NCBI GenBank assembly: GCA_903847495.1
Contig: CAINDT010000249.1
Span: 1-13,247, forward strand
Direction: 5' to 3'
DNA from: an uncultured Actinomycetes bacterium
GTDB lineage: Bacteria; Actinomycetota; Thermoleophilia; Gaiellales; F1-60-MAGs149
Length of the DNA: 13,247 bases
Shown: piece by piece, positions 7,364-12,970 of the stretch
How positions within the stretch are numbered: position 1 is the first letter of the stretch
How the letters are laid out: every line of letters starts with the position of its first letter
Translations under genes and position numbers: made by a program
Notes under the pieces: generated by a model
What the model saw: only the letters and a program-made list of their open reading frames with translations
Databases searched by the model: none
What the model was told of the DNA's origin: nothing

Positions 7364-7386
7364 CGTTTGGGGCCTGACCCCGAACG
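7364..7386 (-). terminator. Hairpin terminator after the KAS III-type gene
   Basis: A 9-bp stem (7364-7372 with 7378-7386, one G-T wobble) with loop CCTGA, starting 8 nt beyond the KAS III-type stop on the minus strand. The GGGG...CCCC core is similar to the 6587-6619 hairpin. It would end the four-gene minus operon and separate it from the toxin-antitoxin pair. Confidence 0.6.
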
Positions 7387-7394
7387 GAACTCGG

Positions 7395-8357
7395 TCAGAC
7401 GATCGGGTCGGCGTCGAAGCGCACGACGCCGGTGGCCCAGGAGAGCCCCACGCCGAAGCCGCTCAGCAAGGTCGTCCTCCCCGACAGGGCGCCCTCGCGG
7501 GCGAGGTCGGCGATCAGGAACGGGATCGATGACGAGACGAGGTTGCCGGTCTGCCCGATGCGGATCGGCACGCGCTCGGGATCGATGCCGGTGCGGCGGA
7601 CGAGCTGCGACAGCATGTGGTTGCTGGCCTGGTGCAGGAGGTAGAGGTCGATCTCGTCCTGCTCGATGCCGTTGGCAGCGCAGGCGCGGGCGATGTCGTC
7701 GGGCACGGTCGTGAGCATGAACTCGAAGATCGCGCGGCCGGCCATGGACAGGCAGCGCGTGCCCTCGGCGTCGGGCTCGACGATCAGGTTGCGTGCGCCG
7801 GAGCCGTCGGTGCCGAACACGATCTCGCCGATCTGGCCGCCGGCGCCCTCACGGGTGATCCACGTGGCGGCGGCGCCGTCGCCGAAGAGGGGGGAGGTGC
7901 CGCGGTCGGCCGGGTCGATCACCTTCGAATACGGGTCCGAGGTGATCAGCAGCGCGTTGTCGAGACCGAGCGTCTCGAGCATGCCGCGCACGACGGCGAG
8001 GCCGTAGACGAAGCCGGAGCAGCCGAGTCCGATGTCGAAGCACGCGGTCGTCTTGGCGAGCCCAAGGCGGTCCTGCACGAGCGCCGCGGTATGCGGCAGG
8101 CCGTAGTCGGGGTTCTGCGTGACGACGATCAGCAACTGCACGTCCTCCCGCTTGAGGTCGGGGCACTTGGCGAAGAGGTCCTCGGCCGCGGCGACGGCCA
8201 TGTCGGCCGCGCCCTCGCCCTCGGCGGCGATGCGCCGCTCGAAGATGCCGAGCTTCTCCTCGAGGAACGCGCGGTCCCAGTCGAACCGCTCGATCAGCTC
8301 GTCGTTGCCGAGCACGCGCTCCGGCAGGTATGTCCCGATGGCGCGGATCGCGCTCAT
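7395..8357 (-). CDS. Ketoacyl-ACP synthase III (FabH-type) family protein
   Basis: 320 aa, normal KAS III length. Family members condense an acyl-CoA starter with malonyl-ACP, or move acyl groups in secondary pathways. The catalytic triad is complete: Cys113 in GLGCSGFVYGL, His242 in LLHQASNHML, Asn272 in QTGNLVSSSIPF. The C-terminal GFGVGLSWATGVVRF loop is typical. The N-terminal MSAIRAIGTYLPERVLGNDEL is the usual opening. It is the last gene of an operon; its ATG overlaps the ATP-grasp stop (ATGA), so translation is coupled. Placement beside an ATP-grasp enzyme, a phosphoglycosyl transferase and a GT2, with no fab gene cluster around, argues for a role in making an acyl decoration of the glycan, not housekeeping lipid synthesis. 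That role is inference; the enzyme family is clear. Confidence 0.92.
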   Translation of the reverse strand: MSAIRAIGTYLPERVLGNDELIERFDWDRAFLEEKLGIFERRIAAEGEGAADMAVAAAEDLFAKCPDLKREDVQLLIVVTQNPDYGLPHTAALVQDRLGLAKTTACFDIGLGCSGFVYGLAVVRGMLETLGLDNALLITSDPYSKVIDPADRGTSPLFGDGAAATWITREGAGGQIGEIVFGTDGSGARNLIVEPDAEGTRCLSMAGRAIFEFMLTTVPDDIARACAANGIEQDEIDLYLLHQASNHMLSQLVRRTGIDPERVPIRIGQTGNLVSSSIPFLIADLAREGALSGRTTLLSGFGVGLSWATGVVRFDADPIV

Positions 8358-9358
8358 GCGTCGCCTCCTTCGGCGAGCTCCAGCGGGGGCAGGCTCGCCT
8401 GTCCCCGCTCATTGAACAGCACCTGGTGGAAGAAGCGCGACAGCGTCACGCCACGGGTGTACTCGCCGAGGCGCGGCTCGAGCGTCTCGCCGGCCGCGAG
8501 CTGCACCATGCGGTACGGGAAGTCGCCACCCGCCGCGAGCGGCAACGGGAAGGCGCCGCCGATTCGCGGATTCACGTCGGTCACCTCGTGGCGATCGGGC
8601 GCCTCGCGAAAGCACTGGACGGTGCCGGGGCCGCGCAGGCCGAGCGCCTCAGCGATGCTGCGGCCGACCTCCACGAGCGCGGGATCCTCGAGCGTGGTGC
8701 CCTTGATCTGCTCGCCGCCCTTCGACTGGATCATCGCGCGTGGGATCGCGTCAAGGCAGCGGCCATCGAGGTCGCACAGCACGTCGATCGAGAACTCGGT
8801 GCCGCTGCAGCACTCCTGCACCATTGAGGCGGTCGGGGTGTACCCGAGGAAGAAGTCGAGCTCGCGCCGATCGGCGCAGCGGAAGATCCCCTCCGAGCCG
8901 CGGCCCTCGCGCATCTTCACCAGCACGGGGAAGCGGAGGTCGTCGGGCAGCGCGTCGGGATGGAACGTGCGCGGCGTGCCGAGGCCCTGTGCGGCGAGGA
9001 AGTCGGCCATCACCAGCTTGTCGACGCAGCGACGGGTGGCCTCGCCGTCGGGCAGGAAGGCCTGGCAGCCGAGCTCGGCCAGCTGCGGGACGAGGTCGGC
9101 GAGCAGCACCAGGTCCCACTCGGAGCACGGCAGCACCATCTGGCAGCCGTGCTCACGCACCGTCTGCAGCACGTGCTCGGCGTAGCCGGGGTCGCTCGCC
9201 GGCGGCGCCTTCACCTGCACGTCGCAGAACGGCAGTGCGGGCGCGATGTCAGACGAGTCGGTGCCGATCACGCGACCACCGCCATGGCGCGCGACGGCCT
9301 CGCGGAAGGCGGAGACCACATCGACGCGCAGGCCGACGCACGTGAGCAGCACGTTCAT
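8354..9358 (-). CDS. ATP-grasp ligase, carbamoyl-phosphate synthase-like
   Basis: 334 aa. ATP-grasp enzymes activate a carboxylate as acyl phosphate and join it to an amine or other nucleophile. The N-terminal preATP-grasp domain (1-110) begins MNVLLTCVGLRVDVVSAF and has GTDSS (32-36) and LPCSEWD (76-82). ATP-binding parts follow: DKLVMADFLAAQGLGTPRT (113-131), FPVLVKMREGRGSEGIF (143-159, with Lys148 and the Gly-rich loop) and VQECCSGTEFSIDVL (180-194). The metal-binding DVNPRIGGAFPLPLAAGG is at 261-278. All core elements are present, so it should be active. Both ends overlap its neighbours by 4 nt (ATGA). Substrates are unknown; in glycan loci such enzymes may attach an amino acid or other acid to an amino sugar. 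Homologues are often annotated only as ATP-grasp domain protein. Confidence 0.88.
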   Translation of the reverse strand: MNVLLTCVGLRVDVVSAFREAVARHGGGRVIGTDSSDIAPALPFCDVQVKAPPASDPGYAEHVLQTVREHGCQMVLPCSEWDLVLLADLVPQLAELGCQAFLPDGEATRRCVDKLVMADFLAAQGLGTPRTFHPDALPDDLRFPVLVKMREGRGSEGIFRCADRRELDFFLGYTPTASMVQECCSGTEFSIDVLCDLDGRCLDAIPRAMIQSKGGEQIKGTTLEDPALVEVGRSIAEALGLRGPGTVQCFREAPDRHEVTDVNPRIGGAFPLPLAAGGDFPYRMVQLAAGETLEPRLGEYTRGVTLSRFFHQVLFNERGQASLPPLELAEGGDA

Positions 9359-9978
9359 GCGCCGCCGCCGTCCGTCGGCTGCCAGCCGCCGGCCTCACCC
9401 TTGTACGTGCCGCTGCGCGAGAAGATCGTGCCCACGGTGCGGAGCATGATGGATAGGTCCAGCCGAAGCGACTGGTGGTCGACGTACCAGACGTCGAGCT
9501 CGATGCGCTCGGACCACGGCAGGCTGGCGCGGCCGTGGATCTGCGCCCAGCCGGTCACGCCCGGCTTGACGTCGAGCCGGCGCGCCTGATGCGGCGTGTA
9601 CTGGTCGACCTGGTAGCGCAGCGTGGGGCGGGGGCCGACGAGGCTCATCTCGCCAATCAGGATGTTCCAGAACTGCGGGAGCTCGTCAATCGACGTCTTG
9701 CGCAGCAGATCGCCGATCTTGAGGATCCGCGAGTCGCCGGCGTCGACGGCAAAGCCGGCGCCCTGCGCCTCGGCGTTGACGACCATCGTGCGCAGCTTGA
9801 GCACCTCGAACGATTCGCCGTCCAGGCCGACGCGTTCCTGGCGGAAGAAGACGGGGCCGCCATCTTCGCGCTTGATCAGCGCGGCGGCGACGCCGATCAC
9901 CGGGGCCGACAGTGTCAGGCCGACGGCGGCGCCGGTGACGTCCAGCGCGCGCTTGGCGACGCGCTCCCAGCCCCTCAC
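9355..9978 (-). CDS. Small phosphoglycosyl transferase (PglC-type bacterial sugar transferase)
   Basis: 207 aa, the minimal monotopic phosphoglycosyl transferase with only the catalytic domain (PF02397). It would transfer a phospho-sugar to undecaprenyl phosphate on the cytoplasmic leaflet. Seen are ERVAKRALDVTGAAVGLTL with a single re-entrant membrane helix (about 9-35), GGPVFFRQERVGLDG (40-54), KLRTM, the catalytic Asp98-Glu99 in TSIDELPQF, GEMSLVGPRPTL (109-120) and KPGVTGWAQIHGRASLPW (138-155). The GTG start at 9978 overlaps the GT2 TGA (GTGA); the frame stays open far upstream to 10563 but only as antisense-frame noise within the GT2 gene. PglC-like enzymes usually prefer modified amino sugars such as diNAcBac or other UDP-HexNAc derivatives, which would suit a neighbouring acylating or ligating enzyme; specificity here is unproven. 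Confidence 0.92.
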   Translation of the reverse strand: MRGWERVAKRALDVTGAAVGLTLSAPVIGVAAALIKREDGGPVFFRQERVGLDGESFEVLKLRTMVVNAEAQGAGFAVDAGDSRILKIGDLLRKTSIDELPQFWNILIGEMSLVGPRPTLRYQVDQYTPHQARRLDVKPGVTGWAQIHGRASLPWSERIELDVWYVDHQSLRLDLSIMLRTVGTIFSRSGTYKGEAGGWQPTDGGGA

Positions 9979-11117
9979 CGCGTGCCCTCCGGGCGCTCCC
10001 ACACCGGCTCGATGCCCTTGAAGAGCGCCTCGTAAAAGGCGATCAGCGTGGCCAGCGTGACGAGCACGTAGTACTGCGCGAGCGCGAACGGCGTGAAGCG
10101 CGCCGCGGTCTTGGCCGACACGAGCGCCATCGCGATCACCACCAATTGCGCCAGCAGGATCAGCCACCAGACACCGCCGGTCGTGAACGCGAGCAGCACG
10201 CTGAGCAGCAGCAGCACGACATGGAGGAGTCCGCTCGCGTAGCGCAGCAGGCGGTGCGAGATCATCTCGAGCCAGTACACGGGCCCCATCCGTAGCAGCG
10301 AGAACATGCGGCCGTAGAAGACGAGCAGCCAGCAGTGGCCGAACATGCGCACCTTGCGGCGGAACTCGTCGCCGAGGTTCGTGGTCGGCTTCTCCGAGGC
10401 GACGGCGTCGGGCGCGTAGGTGGCGATCCAGCCGTGCTTGACCATCAGATACGGGAACGACAGGTCGTGGCCGAAGCGCGGATCGACGAACGCGTACGTA
10501 TCGCGGCGCACGGCATAGATCGAGCCGTTGCCGCCCGTGACGGAGTGCATCTTCGCCTCCCAACCGCGCAGCGCGACCTCGAAGCGCCAGTAGGCGCCCT
10601 CGCGGTTGGTGCCGTCGGCCTTGCGCAGCGACAGCCGGCCACAGACGTACGCCACACGCTCATCGGCGAACGGCCGCACGAGACGACGTAGCGCGTCGGG
10701 CTCCCACGCGCAGTTGGCATCGCTGAAGGCGATCACGTCGGGCCAGTCGCCGATCGCGCGCACCGCGGTGTCCTGCGCGTTGACCTTGCCGCCGCGCTCG
10801 GCGCGGACCAGCTCGACACCCTGGCTCGCGTAGCGCTCGACGAGCTCATCGGTGCCGTCGTTGGATGCATCCGACGTGACGATGATGCGCAGGCGCTCGC
10901 TCGGATAGTCGAGCGCCAGCGCATTCTCGATCTTCGCCTCGATCACGTCGGCCTCGTTGTGTGCGGCGATGATCAGCGCGACGAACGGCTCCACGTCGGC
11001 CTGCTCGATGCGCCGCGGCAGGACCTTGGACCAGACGAACGCGAGGATCGGGTATCCGACGTGGGTCCAGAGGATCAACGCCAGTGCGACCCAGCCGATG
11101 ACGGCGAGGAGGCTCAC
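9975..11117 (-). CDS. Membrane glycosyltransferase family 2
   Basis: 380 aa processive-type or single-addition GT2. One N-terminal membrane helix (about 4-28) precedes the GT-A domain: VALIIAAHNEADVIEAKIEN (47-66), VTSDASNDGTDELV (80-93), the DxD-region FSDANCAWEPDAL (131-143), GNGSIYAVRR (196-205) and FGHDLSFP (215-222, likely catalytic Asp218), then RRKVRMFGHCWLL (253-265), standing where the Q/RxxRW motif lies. Three C-terminal hydrophobic segments follow (about 293-311, 315-335, 345-362). It resembles glycosyltransferases that make exopolysaccharide or glycolipid. The GTG start at 11117 is supported by a TACCCT -10 motif 8 nt upstream. It leads the four-gene minus operon, and its TGA overlaps the next start (GTGA). 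Confidence 0.88.
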   Translation of the reverse strand: MSLLAVIGWVALALILWTHVGYPILAFVWSKVLPRRIEQADVEPFVALIIAAHNEADVIEAKIENALALDYPSERLRIIVTSDASNDGTDELVERYASQGVELVRAERGGKVNAQDTAVRAIGDWPDVIAFSDANCAWEPDALRRLVRPFADERVAYVCGRLSLRKADGTNREGAYWRFEVALRGWEAKMHSVTGGNGSIYAVRRDTYAFVDPRFGHDLSFPYLMVKHGWIATYAPDAVASEKPTTNLGDEFRRKVRMFGHCWLLVFYGRMFSLLRMGPVYWLEMISHRLLRYASGLLHVVLLLLSVLLAFTTGGVWWLILLAQLVVIAMALVSAKTAARFTPFALAQYYVLVTLATLIAFYEALFKGIEPVWERPEGTR

Positions 11118-11125
11118 AGTCGTGA

Positions 11126-11131
11126 AGGGTA
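11126..11131 (-). promoter_or_regulatory. -10 element (TACCCT) before the GT2-led operon
   Basis: TACCCT on the minus strand lies 8 nt before the GTG at 11117, consistent with a nearly leaderless mRNA. TATACC, two bases upstream and overlapping it, is a second reading of the same element. No clear -35 is visible. Confidence 0.4.
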
Positions 11132-11202
11132 TAGGTCAGGCCACGGGCGGCGGTGCGGTGGGCGTGGCGAAGAACCGAGGGCGGCGCCGCACGAACGGCG
11201 CG

Positions 11203-11248
11203 GGGATTGGCAGAACAGTACCGTTAGTGGTACTGTTCTGCCAATCCC
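11203..11248. promoter_or_regulatory. 20-bp perfect inverted repeat, candidate AbiEi operator with embedded promoter
   Basis: Arms 11203-11222 and 11229-11248 are perfect reverse complements around GTTAGT. The plus strand holds TTGGCA (11207-11212, five of six matches to TTGACA), an 18-nt spacer and TACTGT (11231-11236), putting the transcription start near 11243 and the AbiEi ATG at 11266. AbiEi of streptococcal AbiE is known to repress its operon by binding inverted repeats in the promoter, so this is the expected operator. By symmetry the minus strand carries the same two hexamers (11244-11239 and 11220-11215) facing the GT2 operon. Confidence 0.65.
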
Positions 11249-11251
11249 TGC

Positions 11252-11258
11252 GGGGAAG
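11252..11258 (+). promoter_or_regulatory. Ribosome binding site of AbiEi (GGGGAAG)
   Basis: GGGGAAG stands 7 nt before the ATG at 11266. It is the clearest Shine-Dalgarno in a window where most first genes lack one, and it decides the start among longer open-frame options that run through the inverted repeat. Confidence 0.6.
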
Positions 11259-11265
11259 CCGGACC

Positions 11266-11811
11266 ATGACCTATCGCGAACTCCTCTTCGAACGCGCGCT
11301 CGAGCAGTACGGTTACGTCACGACCGATGATGCCCGTGATCTCGGCGTGCCGCCGATCGAGCTCCGCAAGCTCGCGATGCGGCACACCGCGTTCGAGAAC
11401 ATCGCGCGCGGGCTCTACCGGTTCCAGCGCCTGCCCGTGGCCGAGCACCAGGAGGTGATAGAGGCCGTGCTCGTGGTCGGGGGTGATGCCGTGGCCGCCC
11501 GCGAGACCGTTCTCCATCTCCATGCGCTGGCCGACGTGCTCCCGAACGCGGTGCACGTGGCCACGACGCAGCGCGTGCGTAAGCCGCTGCCTCCGACGAT
11601 CGAGATCATTCGCGAGGCCGTCGACGATGAGGATCGCGTGGACTTCGAGGGCATTCCCGCCACATCAGTCCGGCGGGCGCTGCTCGATTCGCGGGGGTTC
11701 GTGCCGGTCGACCGATTGATCTCCGCCGCGCAGGAGGCTGCCAAGCGAGGACTGGTCCCACGCCGGGAGGCGCCGGATCTGATCGCTGCGATTCTCGGGC
11801 CGACGGCGTGA
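11266..11811 (+). CDS. abiEi: AbiEi-type antitoxin (type IV toxin-antitoxin)
   Basis: 181 aa. In type IV AbiE systems this protein does not bind the toxin but counters its effect and represses the operon. The N-terminal winged-helix domain (about 1-60) has MTYRELLFERALEQYGYVT, then DDARDLGVPPIELRKLAMRH and FENIARGLYRF, the typical AbiEi arrangement (turn to a GLYR strand). The C-terminal domain (60-181) contains EVIEAVLVVGGDAVAARETV (the family's GAVxSxxSAL-like helix, diverged), a beta-rich VHVATTQRVRKPLPPTIEII, and GIPATSVRRALLDSRGFVPV (129-148), the usual repeat of the antitoxin fold. The start is at 11266, with a Shine-Dalgarno. It overlaps the toxin start by 4 nt (GTGA). A 46-bp inverted repeat upstream is its likely operator. 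Confidence 0.87.
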   Translation: MTYRELLFERALEQYGYVTTDDARDLGVPPIELRKLAMRHTAFENIARGLYRFQRLPVAEHQEVIEAVLVVGGDAVAARETVLHLHALADVLPNAVHVATTQRVRKPLPPTIEIIREAVDDEDRVDFEGIPATSVRRALLDSRGFVPVDRLISAAQEAAKRGLVPRREAPDLIAAILGPTA

Positions 11812-12701
11812 GTTCGTCGGTTCCGAACAGCCTTCGTCGATTGCGCGATGCCATGCGGGTGGCCGCCCAGGCGCGAGGAACGACGCCGAGTCGTGTTCAG
11901 TACCTCGTCCTGAGCACCGTGGTCGCTCAGCTCCTGCCGGCGGGACCACTGAAGGGCGGAAGCGCGATTGCTGTCCGACGCGGGCTGGCGAGCCGGTTCT
12001 CCACCGATATCGATGCGACGCTCGCGGAAGGGATGAGCGTGGAGGAATACGCGAATCGCCTCGATGAGGCGCTCAGAGTCGGATGGAGCGGGTTCACGGG
12101 AACGTTGGCGGAGGTCGATGGCCCTGTTCGGCCGGACGTCCCGGAGGCGTATTCCGTGAGGTCGTTCTCGATCGCCTTCGCATATCGCGGAAAGCATCTC
12201 GCAGCGAACCGATTCGAACTCGGGCCGGATGAGCTCGGACTTTCGAATTCGTGCGCGTACGTTCTGGCGGAGGATTGCCGCGCGATCTTCCGGGAGCTCG
12301 GCCTCCCCGAACCGGAAGCCGCGCCGGTGCTGGACGGGCCAGGGCAGCTGGCGCAGAAGCTGCATGCCTGCAGCAGTCGTGACGACGTGAGGCTCATCGA
12401 TGGCGTAGAGCGCTCAGTTCGGAACGACCGGGCTCGCGATCTGGTCGACATCCAGCTCCTGGATCAGGACTTTGATCTCCGCACGGCGGCCGTGCGCGAG
12501 ATCTGCTGTCGGATCTTCGCAGCGAGGGGTAGACACACCTGGCCCCCGACGGTACGTGCACGCGACGAATGGCCGACGCTCTACGAGAGTGCGCTGAACG
12601 CGCTACCCGTCACAGAGAAGGCGTCACTCGTGCCATCGGTCGATGAGGCTGTCGACTTCGTCAGCGACTTGATACGAGCGATCGATGCGACGGGGAAGTA
12701 G
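11808..12701 (+). CDS. abiEii: AbiEii/AbiGii-family nucleotidyltransferase toxin (type IV toxin-antitoxin)
   Basis: 297 aa. AbiEii toxins are nucleotidyltransferases; related enzymes add nucleotides to tRNA, and AbiE gives abortive phage resistance and plasmid stability in streptococci and lactococci. The core is visible: LKGGSAIAVRRG (48-59), RFSTDIDAT (63-71, metal-binding Asp67/Asp69), LAQKLHACSS (181-190, conserved Lys184), NDRARDLVDIQLL (206-218). Length is normal for the family. The GTG start at 11808 overlaps the antitoxin TGA. Two 60-base lines within it counted by eye (12181-12300) are about 60-62% GC, against 75% for a line in the GT4 gene, and it uses more A/T-ending codons. This suggests recent transfer. 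No terminator is seen before the next gene. Confidence 0.87.
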   Translation: MSSSVPNSLRRLRDAMRVAAQARGTTPSRVQYLVLSTVVAQLLPAGPLKGGSAIAVRRGLASRFSTDIDATLAEGMSVEEYANRLDEALRVGWSGFTGTLAEVDGPVRPDVPEAYSVRSFSIAFAYRGKHLAANRFELGPDELGLSNSCAYVLAEDCRAIFRELGLPEPEAAPVLDGPGQLAQKLHACSSRDDVRLIDGVERSVRNDRARDLVDIQLLDQDFDLRTAAVREICCRIFAARGRHTWPPTVRARDEWPTLYESALNALPVTEKASLVPSVDEAVDFVSDLIRAIDATGK

Positions 12702-12725
12702 TGCACGCCGCCGCTACCGGCGCAG

Positions 12726-12731
12726 TACGCT
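12726..12731 (+). promoter_or_regulatory. -10 element (TACGCT) for leaderless transcript of the orphan antitoxin
   Basis: TACGCT fits TANNNT, sits 6 nt before the ATG at 12738, and lies in the 36-bp gap after the AbiEii stop. It supports this start and an independent transcript. Confidence 0.4.
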
Positions 12732-12737
12732 GGTCTC

Positions 12738-12964
12738 ATGATTCGCGTTCCGATCACCCAGGCTCGTGCGCGACTGTCGTATCTGGTTCAGTGCAGCCTC
12801 GATGGCGAGCGCGTGATCATCACCCGCCATGGCCGCGATGCGGTCGCGCTGGAGCCGTGTTCCCACCAGCCGCAGACCTCGACCGCGGTGCGAGGGCTCC
12901 GGAGTGGACGTAGCCGCATCGAGGATGACGTCTGCCAGCGGACATCGAGGCCGAGCTGCCCTGA
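12738..12964 (+). pseudogene. Orphan Phd/YefM-family antitoxin with apparent 1-nt frameshift
   Basis: The first 41 residues are a clear Phd fold: MIRVPITQARARLSYLV, then GERVIITRHGRDAVALEP (23-40). The frame continues as AVRGLRSGRSRIEDDV to 12932, which is the usual short antitoxin tail leading into an acidic end. The expected ending ADIEAELP* lies in another frame (12938-12964), separated from EDDV by five bases (TGCCA) where six would keep frame. One missing base thus explains both parts and would give a protein of about 75 aa, a normal size, ending 6 nt before the convergent gene's stop. Unrepaired, the frame runs to 13073 with low-quality sequence antisense to the neighbour. No toxin gene is next to it. 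It may be a decaying remnant, a real variant or a sequencing error. Confidence 0.65.
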
Positions 12965-12970
12965 CGCGAC

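Noticed and set aside
7197..7394. Possible small gene between the antitoxin and KAS III genes
   Set aside because: Open frames there have no family resemblance or start signal; the stretch holds the antitoxin promoter and the 7364-7386 hairpin, and nothing else that I can support.
7617..9185. 522-aa open frame on + opposite KAS III and ATP-grasp genes
   Set aside because: Low-complexity, charged and Ser/Arg-rich translation with no domain, antisense to two genes with complete catalytic motifs.
9979..10563. Upstream extension of the small phosphoglycosyl transferase
   Set aside because: The extra 195 codons are Arg/Ala-rich noise lying in the GT2 gene in another frame; the family starts at ERVAKRALDV and the GTG at 9978 overlaps the GT2 stop.
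11203..11248. Inverted repeat as an insertion-sequence end or Rho-independent terminator of the GT2 operon
   Set aside because: No transposase or flanking duplication is seen, and it lies upstream of both divergent genes, not after a stop; operator-promoter is the better reading.
10957..11265. Extension of AbiEi upstream through the inverted repeat into the GT2 gene
   Set aside because: It would place the operator in coding sequence and overlap the divergent gene; the ATG at 11266 has the only good Shine-Dalgarno and fits AbiEi length.
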